A stretch of DNA of 50,586 nt from a filamentous cyanobacterium CCT1. Lineage in GTDB: Bacteria > Cyanobacteriota > Cyanobacteriia > Phormidesmidales > Phormidesmidaceae. This document shows, piece by piece, positions 23,343 through 33,610 of this stretch (its first letter is position 1; the number at the start of each line of letters is the position of its first letter). A model generated the notes under the pieces. It was not told where the DNA came from. It searched no databases and was given only the letters and a program-made list of their open reading frames with translations. The stretch is from positions 1 through 50,586 of the forward strand of contig PYER01000014.1 of the NCBI GenBank assembly GCA_003017855.1. The letters are read 5' to 3'. Position numbers and translations under genes: made by a program.

Positions 23343-24923
23343 TTAAGGCTGGATCGCGTCTCTAGACAAACCTATCTTCTCCCCCAAATCCAGCACGTTT
23401 GCAGTGAAGTCGTTAACGTCGCCTGCGAAGGTAGCGGCTCCCCCTGCCAAGGTAGCGGCGGCTGTCCCTGCTGCGAGCAGCCGTTGGAGGCGTTTGCCAA
23501 TGCGCTTTGGCTCTTGCTTTTCGGGCTTGCTGAGATCGCCTTCCAGGTCGTCTAGCTCCATCAGCACGTCGTCTTTTTGCGCTGTAGGAAAGGTATGGGC
23601 CGATGCCCGCAGCGCGGCGATGAGCTGACTGATGGCCTCGTTGTTTTGGTTGATGTAGGCCGTCATTTGCCCCTGGTTAGTGCCTGCTACATTGCCCACT
23701 GGGCCGTGGAAGGTTTGAGAAATAGAGTCTTTTTCGGCCATAGTTTGCACAATGTGAAGGAGCGAGGATTGCGTTTGCCGATAGTAGGCAATTTCATCTG
23801 ATTGTAGACGCAGCCGCTCTTGATACTGCGCTTCGAGGGCGGCGAGTTGGTGGGTGTAGCGCTGCTTTAACTCTGTCTCAATGGCGGCTTTATCGGCCTC
23901 AGCCTCAACCTCTAATCGCATGATAAAGGCATCGCCCTTGCGCTCCATACCTTGAATCGAGATGGCTTCGTCAGGGCGGCTGTTTCGTAGGTCTTGGAAC
24001 GATTGGAAAAAGGCTTGCCAATCTATACCTTTGGTGAAGGTAATGTCGATAGTTTCTAGAGCACTAGCGATAATCCGAAATCGCTTGGTAAATTCATCTA
24101 GAGCAAATGCACTCTCAGAATCGGCGGGGAGACGGCCTGAGAACCGTTTTTTATCATAATCATAGGTGCGAAAAATATAATCGCACTTCACACCTTTAAG
24201 GATAGTTGAGCTGCCAATTTGCCAGTCAGCAATGCAGGCTCCTGTGAATGTTGCTTGGGTGAAATCTGCGTCAAGTACTCGGGCACTACAGAGAGCAACT
24301 TCACTAAGATTGGCTTTTCTAAAATCGGCTTCTCGTAAATTGGCATCGGAAAGGTTGGCTCCCTCTAGTTCCGCCTGAAAAAAGTGTGCATTACTTAAGT
24401 CAGCGTTAGACATGTCGGCTTGACTGAGATTAGCCCTATAAAAGTTGGCAAAGCGTAAAGTGGCGAAGCTTAAATCAGCATTATGGAAACAGGCATAGAG
24501 CAAATTGGCGCATGCAAGGTTGGCTTGACAAAGGGATGCATTGGAGAAGTCAGCATTCCTAAGCTCAGCACCTCGAAGGTTAACCTTGAAAAGGCTAGAA
24601 TTATTGAGTCTGGAATTACTAAGCTTGGCGTGGTCTAGATTAGCATCTAGAAGTCTGGCACTCTCTAAGTTTGCACCGCTAAGATCCGCATTGCTGAGGT
24701 CTGCATGGTGGAGCATAGCGATAGTAAGGTCTGTGTTAGAGAGGTTGGCTTTCCTCAGGCATGTCTTGCTGAAGTCAACATCTTCTAGATCAAATTCACT
24801 TAGATTGACCCCAGCAAGATTAGTATCACTTAGGTCAGGAATTATTCTGGAATGTTCGATTCTCCATTCATTCCAGACCTCCAATCCCTGCCGCAATATA
24901 GCTAGGTGCTCTTTGTTTGCCAT
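23343..24923 (-). CDS. Pentapeptide-repeat protein with coiled-coil and glycine-rich C-terminus
   Basis: 526 aa. Residues ~30-230 are pentapeptide repeats A(D/N)LXX (for example LSNADLSGANLESARL), forming a right-handed quadrilateral beta-helix. Residues ~255-340 are a mixed alpha/beta region (FRIIASALETIDITF). Residues ~340-395 are a coiled coil (ETELKQRYTHQLAALEAQYQ). Then comes a short motif SQTFHGPVGNVAGTNQGQM, a helix and, at ~485-505, a Gly/Ala-rich hydrophobic segment (LLAAGTAAATLAGGAATFAG). This multi-part plan is not that of a simple fluoroquinolone-type pentapeptide protein. Function unknown; it may be a sensor or effector. Confidence 0.85.
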   Translation of the reverse strand: MANKEHLAILRQGLEVWNEWRIEHSRIIPDLSDTNLAGVNLSEFDLEDVDFSKTCLRKANLSNTDLTIAMLHHADLSNADLSGANLESARLLDANLDHAKLSNSRLNNSSLFKVNLRGAELRNADFSNASLCQANLACANLLYACFHNADLSFATLRFANFYRANLSQADMSNADLSNAHFFQAELEGANLSDANLREADFRKANLSEVALCSARVLDADFTQATFTGACIADWQIGSSTILKGVKCDYIFRTYDYDKKRFSGRLPADSESAFALDEFTKRFRIIASALETIDITFTKGIDWQAFFQSFQDLRNSRPDEAISIQGMERKGDAFIMRLEVEAEADKAAIETELKQRYTHQLAALEAQYQERLRLQSDEIAYYRQTQSSLLHIVQTMAEKDSISQTFHGPVGNVAGTNQGQMTAYINQNNEAISQLIAALRASAHTFPTAQKDDVLMELDDLEGDLSKPEKQEPKRIGKRLQRLLAAGTAAATLAGGAATFAGDVNDFTANVLDLGEKIGLSRDAIQP

Positions 24924-25039
24924 TGCCGTTGAGCCTGCGTCGTTACCTCACCCTAGACTACGTGCGATCGCTCACCCGTTCCGTAACTTTTCTGTAGTCG
25001 AGAGCTAAATCCTTTGACTTGAAGTTGTCTTGGGCACCG

Positions 25040-25318
25040 TCAAGAAGCTGAATGTAGAGTGGCCGCCTGTTTTTGAGCTTCGGCATAGATTTTGAGGGCC
25101 GCCGCCATATGCCGTTCTGCGCCTTCACCCTGAGCTTGAAACCAGCCTAAGGTTTCGGCATCCACGGGCACAGCCACCACAGAAACCGTAGATTGAGGCA
25201 TTCGCAGCGTCGCTTTGGCAAAAAACTCCTCACTCAGGGGTGGAATGTCTGAGGTATCAATGTCGTCATCGGTCATCGCGTCAATTCTGGCCCAGTCGGT
25301 TTTGGAGGTATTGTTCAT
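25040..25318 (-). CDS. brnA: BrnA-family antitoxin
   Basis: 92 aa from the ATG at 25318 (MNNTSKTDWARIDAMTDDDIDTS). The W.....M.DDDID..D.P.L...F motif and the later basic strand/helix part (MPQSTVSVVAVPVDAETLGWFQAQG) are the BrnA/CopG-like pattern. The helical region would be the DNA-binding ribbon-helix-helix fold. It overlaps the toxin gene by 38 nt on the same strand, downstream, as in known brnTA operons. It should neutralise BrnT and repress the operon. Confidence 0.9.
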   Translation of the reverse strand: MNNTSKTDWARIDAMTDDDIDTSDIPPLSEEFFAKATLRMPQSTVSVVAVPVDAETLGWFQAQGEGAERHMAAALKIYAEAQKQAATLHSAS

Positions 25319-25574
25319 AGCGCCTTCGTTCATGGGAGAGTGCCTTTCTCAGAGAAATGATGCGAATGGTATTGTCGGCTGGCTCTGTGAATACAACAAC
25401 GATAACGCGACCATCTAGCAGCCCAATGCCAATCCACCGATCTTCACCGTAGTCATCCCGTTCGTCTGGGTCAACCAACAGTGGCAAGTCGAAGATGCGA
25501 TCGGCATCGGCAAAGTCGAAACCATGCTTGTCAACGTTAGCTTCATTTTTCCGCTCATCCCACTCAAATTCCAT
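25281..25574 (-). CDS. brnT: BrnT-family toxin
   Basis: An RNase toxin with a RelE-like fold. 97 aa from the ATG at 25574 (MEFEWDERKNEANVDKHGFDF). A TTG two codons upstream is less likely. The family pattern F.WD..K...N..KHG..F, then DRIFDLPLL, GEDRWIGIGLLDGRVIVVVFTE, and IRIISLRKALSHERRRYEQ, is complete. The catalytic arginines and C-terminal basic helix are present. Confidence 0.93.
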   Translation of the reverse strand: MEFEWDERKNEANVDKHGFDFADADRIFDLPLLVDPDERDDYGEDRWIGIGLLDGRVIVVVFTEPADNTIRIISLRKALSHERRRYEQYLQNRLGQN

Positions 25575-25689
25575 TGGCAAAAACGACCCTATGCCCAGAG
25601 AATCTTGGCATACATGGCATCATCAACGTTGTCCCTCAATTCTATGCTGCGATAATGGAATTGCTCGTTCTGTTGGAGGCCAAAACACC

Positions 25690-26274
25690 GTGACCGTTGC
25701 CGCCACCCCCATGAGTCTCGACGACTTCTTTGCCTACGACGATGGCACCGATACCCGCTACGAGCTAGAAAATGGGGAACTGATCGTCATGCCTGCCGAG
25801 AGCGAGCTAAACCGCCGTATTGCTACTTTGTTGTTTGCTTATTTGTTACAGGCGGGTTTGCTACCTCAGTATTTGACGATGAAAACTGAGGTTACGGTAC
25901 TGGGTTCACGGGCTACGGTGCGGCTGCCCGACTTAATGGTGCTGTCAGAGGAACTGGCGATCGCCCTAGAAAACGCCCCTCGCTCCACCGTCACCATTGA
26001 TATGCCTCCACCCCGTCTGGTGGTGGAGGTCGTATCACCCGGCAAGAAAAATAGTGATCGCGACTACCGCTACAAGCGATCGCAGTACGAAGCCCGTGGC
26101 ATTGCCGAATACTGGATCGTAGACCCCATTCTGCAAAAGGTGACAGTGCTGACGCTGGTAGAAGGACTCTATGAGGCCGTTGTTTTTGAAGGAGAGACAG
26201 ACATCACCTCTACTCTCCTGACCGAGTTGGCCCCCGCCAAAAGGCTGACCGCAGCTCAACTGTTGAATCCTTAA
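25690..26274 (+). CDS. Uma2 family protein (DUF820), second copy
   Basis: 194 aa from the GTG at 25690, 10 nt after GGAGG. An in-frame ATG lies at 25711. Landmarks: MSLDDFFAYDDGTDTRYELENGELIVMP, then RLPDLMVLSEE, PPRLVVEVVSPG, RDYRYKRSQYEARGIAEYWIVD. The D..V....E.VSP..K..D...K core fits the PD-(D/E)XK-like Uma2 fold. The frame upstream of 25690 crosses the brnT promoter and is not coding. Function unknown. Confidence 0.85.
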   Translation: MTVAATPMSLDDFFAYDDGTDTRYELENGELIVMPAESELNRRIATLLFAYLLQAGLLPQYLTMKTEVTVLGSRATVRLPDLMVLSEELAIALENAPRSTVTIDMPPPRLVVEVVSPGKKNSDRDYRYKRSQYEARGIAEYWIVDPILQKVTVLTLVEGLYEAVVFEGETDITSTLLTELAPAKRLTAAQLLNP

Positions 26275-26308
26275 TTGAATCAGACAAATTTCTTTCGGAG
26301 AGAGCTGG

Positions 26309-27715
26309 TCAATGCTCTGGCTGATCTCCCCCCTCAGTAACGATCGCGCTGATGGTATCGATCGCCCCCTGGCGAAAGCTCAACGTGTAGATCTCGGTAG
26401 GCATTTCGATACCCGCCGCTTGCAGTCCTTCTTTAATTGCTTGAGACGCTTCTGAGGTCACCTGCAAAAACGACTGACGGCGAGAATTGACCCAAAACCG
26501 CACCTCCAGCTGGACGGTGCTGGGGGCCAGCTCTTTTACCAAAATCAGCGGCGGTGGCTCGGGTTCGACGCCCTTGACCTGCGTGAGTGCCTCAACAATC
26601 ACCTGACGAGCGGCGTTGATATCGGCATCGTAGTCGATACCGACCACAACATCGCTGCGGCGCACAGGCGAGTCGGTGTTGTTGACCACGCTCTTTTGAA
26701 ACACCTGCTGATTGGGGATGTAGACCAGCCGCCCGTCGTAGGTGCGCATGGTGGTCGCCCGCAGCTGAATTTGCACCACGGTGCCCTCGTAGTTGCCGAT
26801 CACCACCTGGTCGCTAATGCGAAACGGGCGAGCCGCCAGCAAAATGACCCCAGAAATATAGTTGCTGAGCACGTCGCGCAGGCTAAAGCCGATTGCCACA
26901 CTGGTCAGCCCCAGGGTGCCGAGCAGGGTGGCAAAGTTGAGGCCCAGCACGCCTAGGGCCACCACGCTGCCCAGCACCCAAACACCGCCGTAGCAGAGGC
27001 GGCCAATCAAAATTTCGGTGCTGCGATCGCCCTCGGTTTGCTCGGCCCACAGCAGCCCCACCCGCCGCACACCCTTGGCGACAATCCAGGTCAGGCCGAC
27101 CAGCAAGATCGCCCCCACCAGCGACGGCAGCAGCACAATTGTGTCATCCACGAGCTGCCGCGCCGTACCCTCCAGCCGCTGCAAAACATCAATTGCCAGG
27201 TTGGGCTGGGCCAGCACTTCGTTAAGGCGATCGGCCCACTGCTGCGCCAGTTCCTCTACGGTGAGGCCAAAGTCGGCGGCATCCTGCTGGGTCACCGTCA
27301 TCAGCACCCGGTTGTTCACCGTTAGCAGCGCAATCTGGCGATTTTCATCCACCTGGACGGTGACCGGCTCAAGCTCCTGAGTTTGACTGAGCAGCCCCGC
27401 AATGCGGCGGTTGATAATTTGGGCGCGATCGCTGGCGCTTAGCCCCGTCAAACTCCCCACCTGAAACACCGGCTGGCCCCGCACCAGCACATCGGCAAAA
27501 AACACCTCATCGTCGCTCGATTCAGGCGGGGCTTCTGTCGGCGCAGGTAGGGTTGGTACTGGTGACGTTTCCTCAGAGCTGGCTTCATCTTGAGCCTGCA
27601 GCCCGGCACCGGAAGCGATCAGCATGAGTACCAGCACTACCCCTCCAGCCCAGGGTCGCCAGGGGCGCTGAAACCCCCTCACCCTGTTCTGGTTAAACCT
27701 ACCTCTCCGTGACAT
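26309..27715 (-). CDS. MscS-family mechanosensitive ion channel
   Basis: 468 aa from the ATG at 27715, giving a basic start and a signal-like helix GGVVLVLMLIASGAGLQAQ. A periplasmic region (~40-205) is followed by three or four helices and the MscS pore and beta domain: LGLTSVAIGFSLRDVLSNYISGVILLAARPFRISDQVVI, EGTVVQIQLRATTMRTYDGRLVYIPNQ, then the alpha/beta vestibule. It should release osmolytes on hypo-osmotic shock. The large periplasmic part sets it in the extended MscS group. Confidence 0.9.
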   Translation of the reverse strand: MSRRGRFNQNRVRGFQRPWRPWAGGVVLVLMLIASGAGLQAQDEASSEETSPVPTLPAPTEAPPESSDDEVFFADVLVRGQPVFQVGSLTGLSASDRAQIINRRIAGLLSQTQELEPVTVQVDENRQIALLTVNNRVLMTVTQQDAADFGLTVEELAQQWADRLNEVLAQPNLAIDVLQRLEGTARQLVDDTIVLLPSLVGAILLVGLTWIVAKGVRRVGLLWAEQTEGDRSTEILIGRLCYGGVWVLGSVVALGVLGLNFATLLGTLGLTSVAIGFSLRDVLSNYISGVILLAARPFRISDQVVIGNYEGTVVQIQLRATTMRTYDGRLVYIPNQQVFQKSVVNNTDSPVRRSDVVVGIDYDADINAARQVIVEALTQVKGVEPEPPPLILVKELAPSTVQLEVRFWVNSRRQSFLQVTSEASQAIKEGLQAAGIEMPTEIYTLSFRQGAIDTISAIVTEGGDQPEH

Positions 27716-27960
27716 TTCAATAACCTTTGCCCGATACCCCTTGAGCGATCGCAGCCTCCAGGGCAGCCCCATTCACTCTCAATTGCTTCCCCATCACTGC
27801 ACAGGCCCTGGCTCCACTGGAACCCCCATAGGCTGAGAATGAGGAAACGCCTCGACGACATGCATGGCAGCCGGGCTGCTTTGGCCGACCTTCGTACCAT
27901 GCCTTGATTTTGAGTTTTAGGTCTATACCCAACGATAGACAAATTTCATTTTGTAGAGAT

Positions 27961-28053
27961 ATTACAGGTTGCAAAACACTTTTATTGTTTACACCCAAGC
28001 ACGGTTTGATTGATTTAAGCTGACAGCATACAAACTCGTAGTAAGTATGACTT
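27961..28053 (+). promoter_or_regulatory. Upstream motif block of the peroxiredoxin-like gene, matching that of katG
   Basis: Three elements occur in order: ATTACAGGTTGCAAA (27961-27975), TGATTGAT (28007-28014), and an imperfect dyad AACTCGTA-GTAAG-TATGACTT (28033-28053). The same three occur with nearly the same spacing before katG (28940-29031). The block ends 270 bp before the peroxiredoxin-like start, implying a long leader or a further promoter. Confidence 0.55.
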
Positions 28054-28246
28054 AATGCAGACTTGAGTTCCTAATGTATAGGTAAACTCCTCAAATTTGC
28101 GCAGGAAACTCAAACAGGTTTGGCCGTAGACGCAAGCCTACGATCAAGCTGATGGCTACGAGTCATCGTTCTAAGGTGACAGTTTTTCCGACCGTGGTGG
28201 CCTGCAACCATTCCTCTAGCAGGTGTGAGGGCGGGTCACTGTTTTT

Positions 28247-28291
28247 GAGTAGTATTTCTACTCATTTATCTCGCGGTTAAGCAGGCTTAAC
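28247..28291 (+). promoter_or_regulatory. Two perfect dyads in the leader of the peroxiredoxin-like gene
   Basis: GAGTAG-TATTT-CTACTC (28247-28263) and GTTAAGC-AG-GCTTAAC (28276-28291) are both perfect. The second ends 31 bp before the ATG at 28323. They are operator or RNA-hairpin candidates. A 276-bp region between the motif block and these dyads holds no gene. Confidence 0.5.
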
Positions 28292-28322
28292 TGACAGTAA
28301 ATGCGAGTAAGGAGATGGGCCA

Positions 28323-28883
28323 ATGTTGTTCGACCGTGAAGGCCACAATGTCCCTCAAGTAGCGTTTCGCATGTTTACAGATGGAGGTGAATACGACCTC
28401 ACAACGGCGGATCTGTTTGATCACAAAACCGTAGTGGCGTTTTCGGTGCTGGGCGCTTTTGCCTGTCCGTATTCTCCGATTCAGTTGTTAGGCTATAACG
28501 AATATGCCCAGGCATTTCGAGACAATGGCGTTGATGACATTCTTTGCGTTGCGGTGAATGATCCATTTTCTTTGGCGGCCTGGGCCCAAGAAGAAGGCGC
28601 CGACCAGGTGCGCTTTATTCCCGATGTGAATGGTGAGTTTACCCGTGCCATGGGGATGATGGTAGACCTTTCTGAATTAGGCATGGGGCACCGCTCCTGG
28701 CACTATTCTATGCTGGTGAAAGACGGGGTAATTGAAAAAATGTTTGTAGAGCGGGATGGCTGTGAGGCCATCCCGGTAGTCTCTAATGCCGAAACCATGC
28801 TGAACTACATCAATCCGAAGGCCGAGCGGCCAGAGCAAACAGCTGTGCTGATGCAGATGTGGAGAACGATGCTTTCTGCTTAA
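28323..28883 (+). CDS. Peroxiredoxin-like (Prx5 type) protein with displaced cysteine
   Basis: 186 aa. The thioredoxin fold of the AhpC-TSA/redoxin group is clear: TVVAFSVLGAFACPYSPIQLLGYNEYA, ILCVAVNDPFSLAAWAQ, VRFIPDVNGEFTRAMGM, then MLVKDGVIEKMFVE. In canonical Prx5 the second segment reads PGAFTPTCS. Here it is LGAFACPYS, so Tyr50 is where the peroxidatic Cys should be, and Cys48 lies two residues before. Cys152 may be a partner. AAGGAGA precedes the ATG. It lies 181 bp before katG on the same strand, which suggests peroxide response. Confidence 0.85.
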   Translation: MLFDREGHNVPQVAFRMFTDGGEYDLTTADLFDHKTVVAFSVLGAFACPYSPIQLLGYNEYAQAFRDNGVDDILCVAVNDPFSLAAWAQEEGADQVRFIPDVNGEFTRAMGMMVDLSELGMGHRSWHYSMLVKDGVIEKMFVERDGCEAIPVVSNAETMLNYINPKAERPEQTAVLMQMWRTMLSA

Positions 28884-28939
28884 GTAAATTTGCTCAAGTA
28901 AAGCACTATGGCGATATTACAAGTATGCCTCACCAGGAC

Positions 28940-29031
28940 ATTACAAGTTGTAAATGCTAATCATTTTGACTGCTGCAAAGCCCGGGTGATTGATGTAGGC
29001 TTGCCTTATGAAGTCGTAACGAGTACGACTT
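28940..29031 (+). promoter_or_regulatory. Upstream motif block of katG with perfect dyad
   Basis: ATTACAAGTTGTAAA (28940-28954, preceded by a second ATTACAAGT at 28916), TGATTGAT (28987-28994) and the perfect dyad AAGTCGTA-ACGAG-TACGACTT (29011-29031). The dyad ends 33 bp before the katG ATG. The block is a close parallel of 27961-28053. It is a good operator candidate for a peroxide-responsive regulator, which is not encoded in the window. Confidence 0.6.
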
Positions 29032-29043
29032 GAGTGCTCGTGA

Positions 29044-31428
<2,385 letters not shown>

Positions 31429-31444
31429 GTGTAGCGTCAGCTCG

Positions 31445-31527
31445 CTACCTGCGGCGAGCGCGAGCGCAGGTAGAAGGCAAAGATAAAACCAAGAGCGGCG
31501 TTTCAACCTGTCTTGGCACGCCGCTCT
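31445..31527 (+). terminator. Two hairpins after katG
   Basis: CTACCTGCG/CGCAGGTAG (31445-31453, 31465-31473) and AGAGCGGCG/CGCCGCTCT (31492-31500, 31519-31527). The second is followed by CGGGTTTCG. Together they begin 17 bp after the katG stop and probably end its transcript. Confidence 0.55.
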
Positions 31528-31566
31528 CGGGTTTCGATCTAATACCAAAGCGGTTTGCAGCCAATC

Positions 31567-31711
31567 GTAGGGTGCATTCGCGAAGCAATGCACCGCTCTA
31601 TACACGGTGCATTGCGGCCACAAAGCGAATTTCCCTCGTTCCAAAGCTCTGCGTTGGAATGCTCATCGGGGGCTCTGCCCCCAGAATGAGCGGCAGAGCC
31701 GCAAGGCTAGG
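31567..31711. repeat. Cluster of dispersed palindromic repeats
   Basis: GTAGGGTGCATTCGCGAAGCAATGCACC at the left is followed by GGTGCATTGCGGCC, then a CGTTCCAAAGCTCTGCGTTGGAATG hairpin and a perfect GGGGGC-TCT-GCCCCC palindrome. All are types scattered through cyanobacterial intergenic DNA. GGTGCATTGCGGCC also occurs near 43427. No gene lies in the katG-sodC gap. Confidence 0.6.
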
Positions 31712-31751
31712 GCGCCCAGGCGGAGCTAGGGCACCAGGGCGAGGGCTTTCA

Positions 31752-32291
31752 TTACTGGATCACCGCACAGGCGATGCGCCCGCCGGAGCCGCCGATGGGC
31801 TGTGAGTAGTGGTCATCTTTGTCGGTGTGGATGATGAGTGCCGTACCGTCATCGTCGAGCAGCTTGGCTGGCCCAAAATCTAGCTCCACCAGATCGCTGT
31901 ACAGCTCAACTTCCACGGTGCCATCGGCGGCGACCACCAGGTTGGGCAAATTACCCTCATGGGGACCATCGGGGTTGCGAAACCCGTGAGGCGTATCGAA
32001 AGGGTTGACATGCCCGCCCGCCGATTTAAAGGCCGCCAGGTCTGAACAGTCGCCCACAGCGTGGAAGTGCATGCCGTGGTAGCCAGGGGGTAAGTCTTTG
32101 GCCTGAATATTCACCAACACTCCTTTGTGCCCCTGCTCCACCTGCACGGTACCGATCGCGCTGCCGCTGTTGTCGATTAGCTCAGCCTGGGTGCTGAGGG
32201 CAAAGGCCGAGCCGGGGCAGGCCAGTAGAGCCAGGCAGCCCAGGGTCAGGGCCAGACAGAGAAACTTGTATCGATTGAGGAGGGCCAGCAT
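31752..32291 (-). CDS. sodC: Copper/zinc superoxide dismutase, exported
   Basis: Converts superoxide to H2O2 and oxygen in the periplasm or lumen. 179 aa from the ATG at 32291, with signal peptide MLALLNRYKFLCLALTLGCL, then LLAC (possible lipobox) and GSAFA. Metal ligands lie in HFHAVGDC, GGHVNP, the GPHEGNLPNL region and IIHTDKDDH. The disulfide pair is the Cys of GDC with IACAVI. The start at 32330 would put 13 polar residues before the signal and is rejected. Converges with katG. Confidence 0.93.
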   Translation of the reverse strand: MLALLNRYKFLCLALTLGCLALLACPGSAFALSTQAELIDNSGSAIGTVQVEQGHKGVLVNIQAKDLPPGYHGMHFHAVGDCSDLAAFKSAGGHVNPFDTPHGFRNPDGPHEGNLPNLVVAADGTVEVELYSDLVELDFGPAKLLDDDGTALIIHTDKDDHYSQPIGGSGGRIACAVIQ

Positions 32292-32384
32292 AGAACTATC
32301 CGTAGCATCTGCGCTTAGATCATAAAGCAAGCGTCGGCGCGATCGGGCCGCTGGCGTGTCTGATAGCCTACAGGCGTGAGCGTT

Positions 32385-33599
32385 TCACACCTTCGCGATG
32401 CCGCGCCCCGAGAGCGACATCGCGAACCAGGCGGTCAGCAGGGTGAGTGCCCCAGCAATCCAAAACGGGAAGCTGTAGCTGACGCTGACCAGCAGCCCCG
32501 CTGTCGCCGGGCCGATCGCATTGGAAATGCTCAGGTACGAGGCATTCAGCCCCAGCACCTCGCCCTGCTCGTGGGGGCCGCTGGTCAGCGAGAGCAGCGC
32601 ATCGATCAGCGGCATGGGGAATGAGTTGACGGCGCTGAAGACCACCGCGATCGCCACAAAGGCCACAATATTGGGGAACGCAGGCATCAGCAAAAACAAA
32701 ACTCCCCGCGCTGCCAGCGCCCCCGCCAAAATCTGCACCAGCTGAAACCGCCGCCGCAGGGGTTCCAGGGCAAACACCTGGGTGACAAAGCCGATGATCC
32801 CCACCGCCGCGAACATGATCGCCAGGTTGCGGGCATCCTGCCCCAGCACTTTGAGAAAAAACGGCTGAAACGCGAAGGTGAAGATCGTAAAGGTAAAGCC
32901 GCTAAAGAAAGTGAGCCAGAAAATGCGGCCGAAGCGGCGATCGGTAGCCGATCGCGCCAGCCGCCCAAAACCAAAATCGCGCCAGGAAATGCGAAAGGTA
33001 TCGCAGCAGTTCTCCAGCGTTTCGGGCAGCAGCACCAGGCAGAGCAGGACGGCAAACAGGGCGATCGCCGCCGAAAACAAGAACCCCATGCCCAAGCTGG
33101 TAAACCTCGGCAGCGGTGGCACAAGCTGCGCCACATAGCTCAGCGGTGGCCCCACCACAAACCCCAGCCGAAACACCGCCCCAAAAATGCCGTAGGCCCG
33201 CGCCCGCTGCTCTGGCGTAGTGATATCGCCCACGATCGCCTGGGCGATCGACGTATTGCCGCCCGTGATCCCGTCGAGAATACGGGCCACAAACAGCATC
33301 CAGGCGGCTGGGGCCAGCCCCGCCATCAAATTCGCCGCCACGGTGCCCAGCAGGCTGACAATCAGCAGGGGCTTGCGGCCTATGCGATCGGAGAGTCGGC
33401 CCAGAATGGGGGTGGCGATAAACTGCGCCGCCGCGTAGGCCGTAGTCAGCAGGCTGGCCTGAAAGTCGCTGAGTCCAAACTCCACCGCGTAGGGGTAAAT
33501 CAGCGGAATAATCAGCGTAAACCCCACCGCATTGATAAACGCCACCAGGGCGGCAATCCAAAACCGCAGGGGCAGGCGCGAGGGGCTAGCTGAGGCCAT
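32385..33599 (-). CDS. MFS transporter (drug-efflux type, TetA-like)
   Basis: 404 aa, 12 predicted helices. The motif-A loop between helices 2 and 3 is LGRLSDRIGRKPLL, and motif-C-like GFVVGPPLSYV appears in helix 5. This belongs to the 12-helix proton-antiport group (DHA1, TetA/Bcr-like). Substrate unknown. The gene is divergent from the 33611 hydrolase gene with only 11 bp between the starts, so the promoters overlap the coding regions or the starts are further in. Confidence 0.88.
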   Translation of the reverse strand: MASASPSRLPLRFWIAALVAFINAVGFTLIIPLIYPYAVEFGLSDFQASLLTTAYAAAQFIATPILGRLSDRIGRKPLLIVSLLGTVAANLMAGLAPAAWMLFVARILDGITGGNTSIAQAIVGDITTPEQRARAYGIFGAVFRLGFVVGPPLSYVAQLVPPLPRFTSLGMGFLFSAAIALFAVLLCLVLLPETLENCCDTFRISWRDFGFGRLARSATDRRFGRIFWLTFFSGFTFTIFTFAFQPFFLKVLGQDARNLAIMFAAVGIIGFVTQVFALEPLRRRFQLVQILAGALAARGVLFLLMPAFPNIVAFVAIAVVFSAVNSFPMPLIDALLSLTSGPHEQGEVLGLNASYLSISNAIGPATAGLLVSVSYSFPFWIAGALTLLTAWFAMSLSGRGIAKV

Positions 33600-33610
33600 A
33601 AAATTAGTCC

